DNA of 52,938 nt, from NCBI GenBank assembly GCA_017538965.1, contig JAFYHU010000018.1:1-52938 (forward strand). The letters run 5' to 3'. The stretch comes from Oscillospiraceae bacterium (lineage in GTDB: Bacteria > Bacillota > Clostridia > Oscillospirales > Oscillospiraceae). This document shows, piece after piece, positions 16,516-25,548 of this stretch. The notes beneath the pieces were generated by a model, which worked only from the letters and a program-made list of their open reading frames with translations, was not told where the DNA came from and made no database searches. A program made the position numbers and the translations under genes. Position 1 is the first letter of the stretch. Every line of letters begins with the position of its first letter.

Positions 16516-19500
16516 TCAATACCGGATTTCGATTTCAAAGTGAGGGTTCGCCGCCCGGACGGCGTCCATGGCCTGCTCCATATTGGCGGAAACGCACAGA
16601 TACTGCAGATGCTCAAGCGAAAGCACCGGCGTCAAATCGGTCACGCTGTCGTTCCAGGGGATGTCCAGGCGTTCGAGCTCGGGATGTGCCGCAATAAACG
16701 CGGCAAAGCTTTCGTTGTCGTGGAAACAGTTGCAGGCGGACAAATCCCGGATTTCCGTATTTTCCAGCGACGGAGCCCAGAGCGAAACGTCCAGATTGTT
16801 CGGGCAGAAATTGCGCAGCAGCCGGATGCCGGACAGGGCACTGAAATCCTCGGTCGGAAGATCGGCAATCTCAAGCGAAAAGCCGCCGTTATCACAGGCC
16901 TCGCGGAAATCGCAGTCCTGCAGCGGGCTGAGGTCACCGACCTTTGTATGGAAAAGATTGAGATACTGCAGCCGATTCAGGTTCTGTACACCCTGAATGC
17001 TCTCGATCGGATTGCGACTGAGATCCATATCACACAGGTCCTGCAGGGCGAAGGCTGCAGAGGCATCTCGCAGATTCGGACAGAACTCCACCCGCAGACT
17101 TTCGAGCGAGGAGAGGCTCTGTATCCCATCAAGATTCTCCAGCGGCTGACAGTACAGCTCGAGCTGGCGCAGACCGGTCAGGACGGAAAAAATACCGACG
17201 TCCGTGACGCTGCCCGCCTCAATCTTTATACGTTCTTCCGTTTCCGGATTAAACCAGTAGGGGATCGGTTCGCCGTCTACCCAGTCTTCCTGAATCCAGC
17301 CGGACTGATCGCTGACGACTGTGTCGCCTACAAGCTGCAGACGATCCACGCGCTGCAGCAGCGACTTCGGCAGAGTCTCCAGCTCTTCCAGACTCAGCAG
17401 CGTGAAGGCTTCGTCCATGGGCTGCCAACTGCCGTCGGGGAAAGCGATCTCATAGCTGTTGACCACACCGGCATCCTTCAGCTCCTGCGCCTGATCACCC
17501 AGATGAGGCGGGACCATGAGCTGATTGATGCGAACCTGCCGCAGCGGACTGAGATTTTGCAGCTCGTTCAGATCTACGAGTTCCAGGCTGTTCATCGACT
17601 TTCCGTCGGTATCGATGGCCGGAACAAAGTCCAGATTGTCCAGGCCTTCGATGCTCTCAAGATGGAGGCTCTTCAAATGCAGTTTATCAAAGGCCGGCAG
17701 AGTATAGCAGCCGTAGAGACGAAGCTCTTTCAGTTTCGGGAGACTCTCCAGCGCGCTCCAATCCGTCAGACGGGGGCAGCCGTAAACCGTAAGCACGCCA
17801 TTGTCGATGCCCATCTGGCCGAGATTGTTCAGCGCCTGAATCCCTTCGAGGCTGGTCAGCTGCTGGCAGTTGTAGAGCACCAGCTCGGACAGGCCCTGGC
17901 CTTCGAGACCGGTCAGATCCTTGATGTCACCGCGCTGGATGGTGAGCTCCCGGGAAACCGGCGGCAGCGCGGAAAGGTCAATGTTCGTACACTCGTTCAG
18001 CCACAGGCTGTCGATCATTGCGTTCTGCAGATAGGACATGATCTGTGAAACATCACCGCTGGGGTTGCTTTCGGTGCGGGGAAGAAACTGCAATTTTGAA
18101 TACCGGGGAATGGCGGCAAGACCGGAATAGTCGGTAAAGTTGCCGGAAAAAGTGAAGTTCAGCGGGCCGTTGTCTTTCAGACTTTCCAGAAAGCTCATAT
18201 CCCGCAGCGAGAGGTTATCAAACGCGATCATTCGGAGTCGGTTCATATTCTGAAGGAAGGAGGCGTCGCGAAGCTGCTGCATATTACTCAGCCGGATCTG
18301 CTCAAGCATGATGCAGCCGGAGACAGGCTGAAAGTCATTTATCAGCGGGCAATTCTCAATTCGCAGGAATTTCAGCTTTTCGGCGTTTTCAAGGGCAGAG
18401 ATATCCCGGAGTTCACTGCAGTTGCAGAGATGGAGCTCCTCGAGGGCTTCCGCCTTTCCGATCAGGCTCAGATCCGTGATCGAGACGGCATTCAGGAGAA
18501 GTTCTTTCAGCGAGGAATCCTTTGCAAGCGCTGAAAGATCTCCGCCGGGGGCGAAGCGAACATTATCCATCTGCAGCCTCTGCAATTTCGGGCAGAAATT
18601 CGAAACTTCCACCTGGACATCATCCATCCGGTAAAGGTCCACCGTCAGGCGGCGCAGCCGCTCACAATCCGTCAGGGGGGAGAGATCCGTGACCGGGCAG
18701 CGACTGACGGACAGCTCAATGACGCCAGAGCCTTTGAGTCCGCTCAGGTCACGGATGCTGCACTCCTGCAGGCTGACCCGCTCGAGGGCTTTGAGGGCGC
18801 TGAGATCCGGGAGCGCGTTCGCATCCACCAGCACCAGCGACAGGCTGCGCAGATTCGGCAGGCAGCTCAGGAAGTCCAGGTTCCAGTCGGACAGCTCGTA
18901 TTCGTGGCCATCATCATTGCTGTACCAATGAGCCCGGTCATCCTGGCGACTGTCATAGGCGATGCTGTATTCGTCCAGGACATGCTGGGGGTCGGCATGT
19001 TCGTTGAACTCGCCCTGGTTCTTCGAGATCTGCTCCAAGCTGCGCCATTCCAAGCTGTCGCCGATGATGACAAGATCGCGGATTTTCTCCAGATCTTCGG
19101 CCGTCATGCCCTTCGGGACCGCAATCTTGATCTCTACGGTCGGCTCCGGCGTTGCTGTCGGCTCGGGTGTCGGGGTCGGCTCCGGCACTGCCGTTCCGCT
19201 GCTGCGCCAGACCAGAAAACCCGCCAGCCCCGCCAGCACGACGGCGCCGGTGATCAGGATCTTCGGCAAAGCGCTTTTTTTCTTCGGAATCGCCGCCAGC
19301 ACACGCTCGGCAATGAGATCCACATCCCGGCCGGACGCCGAAATGATGTTGCGGGCATAGAGCGCATTCATCAGCGCCTCCGGCACCTCAGATTCGTCGA
19401 GCTTCAGGGGCAGGACGTTTTCGGCACCGGCACCAAGCGTCTCGAGCAGAGATTTCTGTTTTTCTTCGTCGGCAAAGAAGTTTTCCGACAGCGCTGCCAG

Positions 19501-19635
19501 CAGCAGTTCTCCCTTTTTGAGACTGCCTTCGGCATCCGAAATCTGCAGGCCTTTTCCCTTCAGGGCATCCAGAATCGGCTGCAGAGCGACTTTGTCCGCC
19601 GAGGCGCACAGGACACGCAGGAACGCTTTTTTCAT
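16516..19635 (-). CDS. TIR-like-TM-giant LRR protein, paralogue 2
   Basis: 1,039 residues with the same plan as its neighbours. The TIR-like domain (about 3-117) begins AFLRVLCASADKVALQ and includes LLLAALSENFFADEE and NVLPLKLDESEVPEALM. It lacks the standard TIR box FVSYSHxD; the only candidate for the catalytic Glu is in the helix after the NFFADEE segment, so NADase activity is doubtful. The TM is about 124-144 with KKK on its cytoplasmic side, followed by a Pro/Thr/Glu stalk (PEPTPTPEPTATPEPT). The LRR ectodomain is about 170-1,039, with an embedded conserved island (LLSLEELETLPKSLLQRVD, then GEPIPYWFNPETEE). GAAAGG precedes the ATG; it starts 16 bases after the upstream paralogue. Confidence 0.82.
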   Translation of the reverse strand: MKKAFLRVLCASADKVALQPILDALKGKGLQISDAEGSLKKGELLLAALSENFFADEEKQKSLLETLGAGAENVLPLKLDESEVPEALMNALYARNIISASGRDVDLIAERVLAAIPKKKSALPKILITGAVVLAGLAGFLVWRSSGTAVPEPTPTPEPTATPEPTVEIKIAVPKGMTAEDLEKIRDLVIIGDSLEWRSLEQISKNQGEFNEHADPQHVLDEYSIAYDSRQDDRAHWYSNDDGHEYELSDWNLDFLSCLPNLRSLSLVLVDANALPDLSALKALERVSLQECSIRDLSGLKGSGVIELSVSRCPVTDLSPLTDCERLRRLTVDLYRMDDVQVEVSNFCPKLQRLQMDNVRFAPGGDLSALAKDSSLKELLLNAVSITDLSLIGKAEALEELHLCNCSELRDISALENAEKLKFLRIENCPLINDFQPVSGCIMLEQIRLSNMQQLRDASFLQNMNRLRMIAFDNLSLRDMSFLESLKDNGPLNFTFSGNFTDYSGLAAIPRYSKLQFLPRTESNPSGDVSQIMSYLQNAMIDSLWLNECTNIDLSALPPVSRELTIQRGDIKDLTGLEGQGLSELVLYNCQQLTSLEGIQALNNLGQMGIDNGVLTVYGCPRLTDWSALESLPKLKELRLYGCYTLPAFDKLHLKSLHLESIEGLDNLDFVPAIDTDGKSMNSLELVDLNELQNLSPLRQVRINQLMVPPHLGDQAQELKDAGVVNSYEIAFPDGSWQPMDEAFTLLSLEELETLPKSLLQRVDRLQLVGDTVVSDQSGWIQEDWVDGEPIPYWFNPETEERIKIEAGSVTDVGIFSVLTGLRQLELYCQPLENLDGIQSLSSLESLRVEFCPNLRDASAAFALQDLCDMDLSRNPIESIQGVQNLNRLQYLNLFHTKVGDLSPLQDCDFREACDNGGFSLEIADLPTEDFSALSGIRLLRNFCPNNLDVSLWAPSLENTEIRDLSACNCFHDNESFAAFIAAHPELERLDIPWNDSVTDLTPVLSLEHLQYLCVSANMEQAMDAVRAANPHFEIEIRY

Positions 19636-19651
19636 GGTCTTTTCCTTTCTA

Positions 19652-22600
19652 TTAATCGATTTCGATTTCGAAAGCGGGATTTGCCGCCCGGACAGCCTCC
19701 AGCGCAGCCGTCATGTCCTCTGACACATCCAGATATTGCAGATGTTCCAGAGAAAGGACGGGCGTCAGATCGGTCAGGCTGCTGTTCCAGGGAATGTCCA
19801 GGACCTCCAGCTCGGGGTGCGCTTCGACAAGAGCGGCAAAGCTCTCATTATCCCGGAAGCAGTTGTGCGCCGAGAGTTCAAAGATCTCGGTGTTCTCCAG
19901 AATCGGAAGCCAGAGAGCGGGGTCCTGATCATTCAGTCTCAGGCAGCGCAGCCGCCGAATTCCCGAAAGCGCGCTGAGATCTTCAGCGGGGATGTCGAAA
20001 AGTTCCAGCCAGAGACCGCTGTTGTTTTCGTATGCATCAGAGAAGTCACAGTCCTGCAGCGGGCTGAGGTCTTGAATTTCTGTTCCCTGAATCTTCAGCA
20101 ATTGCAAACGGCTCAGGTTCTGCACGCCCTGAAGGCTCTCGACAGGGCTGGCGCTGAGATCCAGCTCTCGCAAATCCTGCAGGGCGAAAGCCGGGGAGAT
20201 GTCGGTCAGATTCGGGCAGTGCTGGAGCACCAGTTTCTCAAGCGAGCCGAGATTTTGGATCCCGTCAAGACTGCTGAGAGGCTGGCCGCAGAGCTCCATC
20301 TCACACAGACCGGTCAGATCGGAAAAAATACCAAAGTCCGCAATACTGCCCATTTTAATCTCGGAACGATCGTCCGTGTTCGGATCATACCAGTACAGGA
20401 TCTGTCGTCCGTTTACCCATTCATCCTGAATCCAGCCCTCCCTGCCGTCTTCGATGACGCTGTCGCCCGCGATCCGGAGCCTGTCCACGCGCCGCAGCAG
20501 GGATTTCGGCAGAGTCTCCAGCTCGTCCAGACTCATCAGGCTGAAATGCTCGTCCATGGGCTCCCAGCTGCCGTCGGGGAAGGCGATCGTAAAGCTGCTG
20601 ACAGCGCCGTCATCCTTCAGTTCCTGCGCCTGCTCAGACAGCTGGGGCGGCACGGTCAGCAGGGCAATGCGAACCTGCCGCAGCGGGCTGAGGTCTTTCA
20701 GCGCATTCAGATCCACCAGTTCGATGCGGTTAAAGGACTTGCCGTCGGTATCGATCTCCGGGACAAAGTCAAGGTTATCCAGCTCTTCGATGCTCTCCAG
20801 ATGCAGGCTTTTCAGATGCAGCTTGGAGAAGTCCGGCAGGACATAGCAGCCGTAGAGGCGAAGCTCATTCAGCTCCGGAAGACTCTCCAGGACACTCCAG
20901 TCCGTCAGACGAGGGCAGCCGTATACCTCGAGCGTGCCGCCGTGCTTTCCGAGCTGGGTCATATCCTGCAGGCCTTCAAGAGAAGACAGCTGCGGGCAGC
21001 TGTAAAGCTGCAAAGCGGAAACGGGACGATCTGCCAGACCGCTCAGATCCCGAATGTCGCAGTATCGGAGCTCCAGCTGATTGGCGACCTTCGGCAGGGA
21101 AGAAAGCTCCAGATTCGAACAGTTCTCCAGAGACAGGCCATTGATGACCGCATCCTGCAGCAGCGACAGGATCCCGGAGATATCGCCATTGGGGTTATAC
21201 CAGGTTCGGGGATCAATCGACAGAAATGAATACACGGGAATGGCAGAAAGGCCGGAATAATCCTGAATATCGCCGGAAAGACGGAGGGTCATAGCGCTGT
21301 TGTTCTTCAGGCCTTCCAGGAAGTTCAGGTCCTGCAGATTCAGAGCATGCAAAGTGATGTTTTTGAGCCTTTTGAGATTCTGCAGGCAGCTGAGATCGCG
21401 AACCTGCGGCAGGTTATGCAGATGAAGCTCCTCAAGCACGCTGCAGCTCCGGACGGGGCTGAGGTCTTCCAGCTGCCGGCAGTCATCAAATTGCAGAAAA
21501 GACAGCCGCTCGGCATTTTCAAGAACGCTGATGTCCCGCAATTCGTTACAGGCGAAGACTTCCACCCGGTCGAGGACCTTTGTCGAGCCGATCAGCGAGA
21601 GATCGGTGACAGGGACATCGTTCAAAAAGAGTTCGTTCAAGGTGGTCTGAGATGCAAACGCCGAAAAATCGCTGCCGGGGGCGAGCTCTATGTTCATGAG
21701 ATGCAGACGATTCAGCTTCGGCGAATAATTCGAAAAATCGGCCCGTACGCCGGTTCCGTACAGATCTATCTCCAGACGGCGCAGTTTTTCGCAGCCCGAG
21801 AGGGGCGAATAATCCGATACCGGGCACTTGAAAAGCTGCAGTTCGTTGATGCTCGAGCCGCTGAGCCCGCTGATATCGCGCAGGCTGCAGTCTTCGAGGG
21901 TAACACGCTCCAGATGGCTGAGGGTGCCGAGATCGGGAAGAGAATTTGCGTCTACGAGCGTCAGTGTCAGCTGGCGCAGGTTCGGCAGAGCGCTCAGAAA
22001 CTCCAGATCCCAGACGGTACTCTGGAATTCATGCCCGTCTTTCACACTATAATAGTGCTGCCGGTCGCCGTCCCAGGTATCGTAAACAATCTCGTTCCTG
22101 TCAAGAGAACCGTCATAGACGCGCAGGATCTGGTCTTCGGAACGCCATTCGAGGGTGTCGCCGACGATGACGACGTCCCAGATTTTTTCGAGATCTTCGA
22201 TCGTCATGCCGGCCGGGACAGAAACCGTAATCTCCTGAGTCGGCTCCGGCGTCGGTTCGGGTGTCGGGGTCGGCTCCGGTGTCCCAGCTCCGCTGCTTCG
22301 CCAGAGCAGGAAGCCTGCCAGCACGGCGAGAACGGCTGCCCCGGCGATCAGGACTTTCGGCAGGGGGCTCTTCTTCTCCGGGATGGCCGCCAGCACACGT
22401 TCGGCGATCAAGCCGGGTTCACGACCGGCTGCCGGAATGATGTTGCGCGCATAGAGCGCGTTCATCAGGGCCTCCGGCACCTCGCTCTCGTCCAGCTTCA
22501 GGGGAAAGACGTTTTCTCCGCCCGTGCTCAGGGCGTTCAGCAGGATGTTCTGCTTTTCTTCGTCTGCGAAGAAGCGTTGCGAAAGCGCGGCCAGCAGGAT

Positions 22601-22732
22601 TTCTCCGTTCTTCGGAATCCCATCCGATGCCGAGATCCGCAGGCCCTTTTCCTTCAGGGCGTCCAGAATCGGCTGCAGTGCAGCTTCGTCCTCTTTCGTG
22701 CACAGTACGCGGAGCGCAGCGTTCCTTTTCAT
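19652..22732 (-). CDS. TIR-like-TM-giant LRR protein, paralogue 1
   Basis: 1,026 residues, first of the three tandem paralogues. TIR-like domain about 3-117 (AALRVLCTKEDEAALQPILDA, ILLAALSQRFFADEE, NVFPLKLDESEVPEALM); TM about 123-143; Pro/Thr stalk (PEPTPTPEPTPEPT); LRR units thereafter, typically 20-25 residues with L-x-x-L-x-L cores followed by a conserved C-x-x-L or D-L/I-S/T-P turn. The protein ends in FEIEID, and the paralogues end in FEIEIRY and FEIEIQS. GGGGAAAG precedes the ATG, 15 bases after the SLOG gene stop, so the genes should be co-transcribed. Ligand unknown. Confidence 0.82.
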   Translation of the reverse strand: MKRNAALRVLCTKEDEAALQPILDALKEKGLRISASDGIPKNGEILLAALSQRFFADEEKQNILLNALSTGGENVFPLKLDESEVPEALMNALYARNIIPAAGREPGLIAERVLAAIPEKKSPLPKVLIAGAAVLAVLAGFLLWRSSGAGTPEPTPTPEPTPEPTQEITVSVPAGMTIEDLEKIWDVVIVGDTLEWRSEDQILRVYDGSLDRNEIVYDTWDGDRQHYYSVKDGHEFQSTVWDLEFLSALPNLRQLTLTLVDANSLPDLGTLSHLERVTLEDCSLRDISGLSGSSINELQLFKCPVSDYSPLSGCEKLRRLEIDLYGTGVRADFSNYSPKLNRLHLMNIELAPGSDFSAFASQTTLNELFLNDVPVTDLSLIGSTKVLDRVEVFACNELRDISVLENAERLSFLQFDDCRQLEDLSPVRSCSVLEELHLHNLPQVRDLSCLQNLKRLKNITLHALNLQDLNFLEGLKNNSAMTLRLSGDIQDYSGLSAIPVYSFLSIDPRTWYNPNGDISGILSLLQDAVINGLSLENCSNLELSSLPKVANQLELRYCDIRDLSGLADRPVSALQLYSCPQLSSLEGLQDMTQLGKHGGTLEVYGCPRLTDWSVLESLPELNELRLYGCYVLPDFSKLHLKSLHLESIEELDNLDFVPEIDTDGKSFNRIELVDLNALKDLSPLRQVRIALLTVPPQLSEQAQELKDDGAVSSFTIAFPDGSWEPMDEHFSLMSLDELETLPKSLLRRVDRLRIAGDSVIEDGREGWIQDEWVNGRQILYWYDPNTDDRSEIKMGSIADFGIFSDLTGLCEMELCGQPLSSLDGIQNLGSLEKLVLQHCPNLTDISPAFALQDLRELDLSASPVESLQGVQNLSRLQLLKIQGTEIQDLSPLQDCDFSDAYENNSGLWLELFDIPAEDLSALSGIRRLRCLRLNDQDPALWLPILENTEIFELSAHNCFRDNESFAALVEAHPELEVLDIPWNSSLTDLTPVLSLEHLQYLDVSEDMTAALEAVRAANPAFEIEID

Positions 22733-22747
22733 CTTCTTTCCCCTTTT

Positions 22748-24355
22748 TTATAATGAAATTTCAGGCTGATTGTCTCTCTGGTACGAGCACCAGTTGCCGT
22801 TTTCAATCAGTTCTTCCCTGGCCAGCGCGGTCAGCAGCGCCTCGGTCTGCCCTTTCTCCTGCAGCATCTCGGACATGCGGCTGTAAAAACGCTCCATTTT
22901 TCCGTGGTCCGAAAGGACCCGGGGCAGAGAAAGCCTGCCGTAGTAATTAGCGACAAACAGCGTGACCGCCGAAATGCTGCCCAGGACGATTTTCAGAACC
23001 GTTCGGTAGCCTTCGGCGTTGCCCACGGGCAGCAGCGGGCGGGTGAGCGCGCCGCCGCAGAAGAGCTCAAACAGCAGCGCCAGGCAATACAGGGCGATAC
23101 TCAGACGCAGCGCGGTGCCGACAAGCCGTTCGCTGAAGCGGCTTTCCTGCCGCGCCTTTCTCTCCGCCTGCCGATGATAGTCCCGCTGCCGCTCTACCCA
23201 GCACGCGCGAATATCGTGCTGCTCCTTCGGCGGGCGGCCGGCGCGGAGCGCGCAGAGGGCATCCAGGATCCAGGCGGTTTCCTCCTGCTGGGTCCAGGAG
23301 AGCAGGTTTTCCGCCTGAATCCCGCTTCCGGCATGACGCAGATAGATGCAGACGCGCAGGCATTCCGCCAGAGCACGGTATTCAATATAGCGACGCAGAC
23401 AATCCGAGCGGCCGGCGTAACGCTGACACAGCCAGGCCAGAAGCAGAATCAGACCGAGCACCAGAATCAGACCGACCGCCTGCGCTTCGTCATACAGCAG
23501 AAAGGCCATGGCGATAAGCGCACTTGCCACGGCAAGCGCGGCCAGGGTCAGCCGGTAGCGTCGGGCGTTCTGTTTTGAGAGCATACTTGCCGCACCGTAA
23601 ATCCGCAGCATCCGGGCGAGCACAGCATCCTCCGGGTCCTCTTCCGGCAGCAGGGTCTGTGCTTCCGGCTGTACATTTTCGGCCAGACGGTTAAACTCTT
23701 CGGTGCGCCGCAGAATCTCTTCCATGGCCTGTCGGTCTCCCAGAACATGAACCGTGCCGGCGGCTTCGGTTTCTGTCTCCGCCCGCGGCGTGAAGACATG
23801 CCAGACAAGCGTGTTGCGGGCGGTGCGCACCGGCAGACCGCTCTCAGGGCTGCAGATACCCTGCAGCGCAAAGTCCACGGCCTCGGCCGTCCCGCAGCCA
23901 TGCTCTCCGGGATGTCCGTCCCAGAGGGCAAGCAGGATGTGAGCGTGCGCCGACACATAGATCCCGGCCTGCCGGTAGGCATCGTCCCGGGGTTTCCTTT
24001 CCGCCGGCAGGTCTTCGCTCCGCGGCGTGACAAAAAGCTGTTCCGCCCGGGCGTAGTGCTTCCGGAGGCGTTCTCTTTCCGCAGGACAGAAGTCCTTTTC
24101 GTAATCCTCCGGGGGCAAAGGGAGCGCTGCGACCAGAGGAATTCCGAGATCTTCCGCCGCATCCGCACACAGGAGATCCGCCCCCTCCGCCAGACTGCAG
24201 AGCAGGATGAGAGGGGAGTGAGGAACCTGCTCCCGCAGGGAGAGCAGCAGGGAACGAACCGATGCCCGCAGGGCGGGAAGATCCTGCTGCCGCAGCCGGC
24301 GGTGACCGGTTACGCCGATGACAATCGGTATCTTCTTTTCGGAATTCTGAGGCAT
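22748..24355 (-). CDS. SLOG-domain protein with four TM helices (SLATT-like)
   Basis: 535 residues. N-terminal SLOG-type Rossmann domain (about 8-190): IVIGVTGHRRL, LLCSLAEGADLLCADAAEDLGIPL, LPPEDYEKDF, HILLALWDGHPG and the GTAEAVDFA loop are the family's nucleotide-binding landmarks. Two helical hairpins follow: TM about 268-287 and 291-311, then about 411-433 and 452-472, with a charged helical region between them, like the SLATT effector modules that accompany SLOG and SMODS proteins. In Thoeris, the SLOG domain of ThsA binds a TIR-made cyclic ADP-ribose isomer; here a SLOG-gated membrane effector is an inference. Lies 20 bases after the TIR-TM-LRR gene. Confidence 0.78.
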   Translation of the reverse strand: MPQNSEKKIPIVIGVTGHRRLRQQDLPALRASVRSLLLSLREQVPHSPLILLCSLAEGADLLCADAAEDLGIPLVAALPLPPEDYEKDFCPAERERLRKHYARAEQLFVTPRSEDLPAERKPRDDAYRQAGIYVSAHAHILLALWDGHPGEHGCGTAEAVDFALQGICSPESGLPVRTARNTLVWHVFTPRAETETEAAGTVHVLGDRQAMEEILRRTEEFNRLAENVQPEAQTLLPEEDPEDAVLARMLRIYGAASMLSKQNARRYRLTLAALAVASALIAMAFLLYDEAQAVGLILVLGLILLLAWLCQRYAGRSDCLRRYIEYRALAECLRVCIYLRHAGSGIQAENLLSWTQQEETAWILDALCALRAGRPPKEQHDIRACWVERQRDYHRQAERKARQESRFSERLVGTALRLSIALYCLALLFELFCGGALTRPLLPVGNAEGYRTVLKIVLGSISAVTLFVANYYGRLSLPRVLSDHGKMERFYSRMSEMLQEKGQTEALLTALAREELIENGNWCSYQRDNQPEISL

Positions 24356-24375
24356 AGCCGCATCCTTTTCTCTTG

Positions 24376-25548
24376 TTATCGGACCAGAATAACGTCAAAA
24401 CGGGCATCCGGACTCCAACGCAGGGGAAGCATGTCGAGGCTGACGGTCACGGTTTTCAAAGCCGGCAGCTGCTCCAGCGGCGTCAGGTCACGGACGTTGG
24501 TATATTCCAGATGAAGCGTGTTCAGAGACGGCAGGTCGGAGAGACCTTCGAGCTTTATCGCGCTGCTTCCGGAGAGGTTCAGGTTTTTCAGCAGCTGCAG
24601 GCCGGAAAGCGGGGAGAGGTTGGAGACCGGCTGACAGATCAAAGCCAGGTCCTCCAGCTGCAGCATGTTTGCCATGAGGGAGAGATCCTTTACCTGCCCC
24701 TGGATCACCGGAGCGGAGTTTACCAGACAGGTTCCGTCTTCGCGGAAGCTGACGCCGTTCAGGCTGTTTCTGACCATGTTACCGCAGAAATACAGGGAAG
24801 ACAGCTCTGCCAGGTTCCAGGCCTGGATCTCTTCCGTCGGCATCTGCAGCGCGTTCCGCACGGCTCGTTCCTGCTGCGTATCGGGGAAGCTGATGGCAAA
24901 GAAGCGTTCGTTTCCGCCCAGATCAATGACCGTCGGCGCTGTCGGAGTCGGGGTAGGCGTCGGGGCAGGCGTCGGGGTCACGACAGGCACTTCCGGCGGC
25001 GGAAACGGGGTCCAGCGGCCGGTGGCGAGAAGAGCAAAACCGGAGGCTGCCGCAGCGAAGAACAGCAAAGACGCCACAAGACCCAGCGCCCGCCAGGGGA
25101 TGCTCACGGTCCAGCGATGATGAAAGCGTCTCGTCAGAAAGCCCGAGGCCAGAATCTGTTCCGCGTCCTCTTCTTCCGTTTCAAGGGATTCCAGGTGTTT
25201 TTTTCTGTCCGGGAGCACGTCCCAGTCCGCACCGCCTTCAACATCCTCCAGCCTCAGAACCAGGATCGGCTTCCGAAGCCTGGCTGCCGTCCGGATTTCA
25301 CTGAGGCAGTTGGGAGACAGGAGCGCCGTCTCGGACAGGAAGAACAGCACAGCTCCGCAGTCTTCCATATGGCGGGCAATGTTTGCCGGCCAGTCGCTGC
25401 CGGCGGGAATCCCTTCGTCATACCAGAGCCGCCAGCCCTTTTCGTGCAGAATGCGAATAGTGGAGACAACTCGGTCGGACTGCCGGTGGGAATAGCTGAC
25501 AAACAGGAAAGGCTTTTTCCCTTCATACGGCTTGAAAAATCCCTTCAT
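24376..25548 (-). CDS. TIR-TM-LRR receptor-like protein
   Basis: 390 residues. A clear TIR domain (about 10-115): box FLFVSYSHRQSDRV, GWRLWYDEGIPAGSDW, VLFFLSETALLSPNCLSEI, KPILVLRL. Glu84 in SPNCLSE is in the position of the catalytic glutamate of NAD-cleaving TIR domains, so this member may be enzymatically active. A TM helix (about 152-176) is followed by a Pro/Thr stalk (VTPTPAPTPTPTPT) and a short LRR region (about 250-375: LEDLALICQPVSNLSPL, LLKNLNLSG, LNTLHLEYTNVRDLTPLEQL). Predicted topology: TIR inside, LRR outside. It overlaps the stop of the preceding TIR-like gene by 4 bases (ATGA). Confidence 0.88.
   Translation of the reverse strand: MKGFFKPYEGKKPFLFVSYSHRQSDRVVSTIRILHEKGWRLWYDEGIPAGSDWPANIARHMEDCGAVLFFLSETALLSPNCLSEIRTAARLRKPILVLRLEDVEGGADWDVLPDRKKHLESLETEEEDAEQILASGFLTRRFHHRWTVSIPWRALGLVASLLFFAAAASGFALLATGRWTPFPPPEVPVVTPTPAPTPTPTPTAPTVIDLGGNERFFAISFPDTQQERAVRNALQMPTEEIQAWNLAELSSLYFCGNMVRNSLNGVSFREDGTCLVNSAPVIQGQVKDLSLMANMLQLEDLALICQPVSNLSPLSGLQLLKNLNLSGSSAIKLEGLSDLPSLNTLHLEYTNVRDLTPLEQLPALKTVTVSLDMLPLRWSPDARFDVILVR

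Noticed and set aside
13401-21229. Several 490-580-codon plus-strand frames opposite the LRR paralogues
   Set aside because: They recur in the same place in each paralogue because the opposite strand is conserved; no ribosome binding sites or domains support them.
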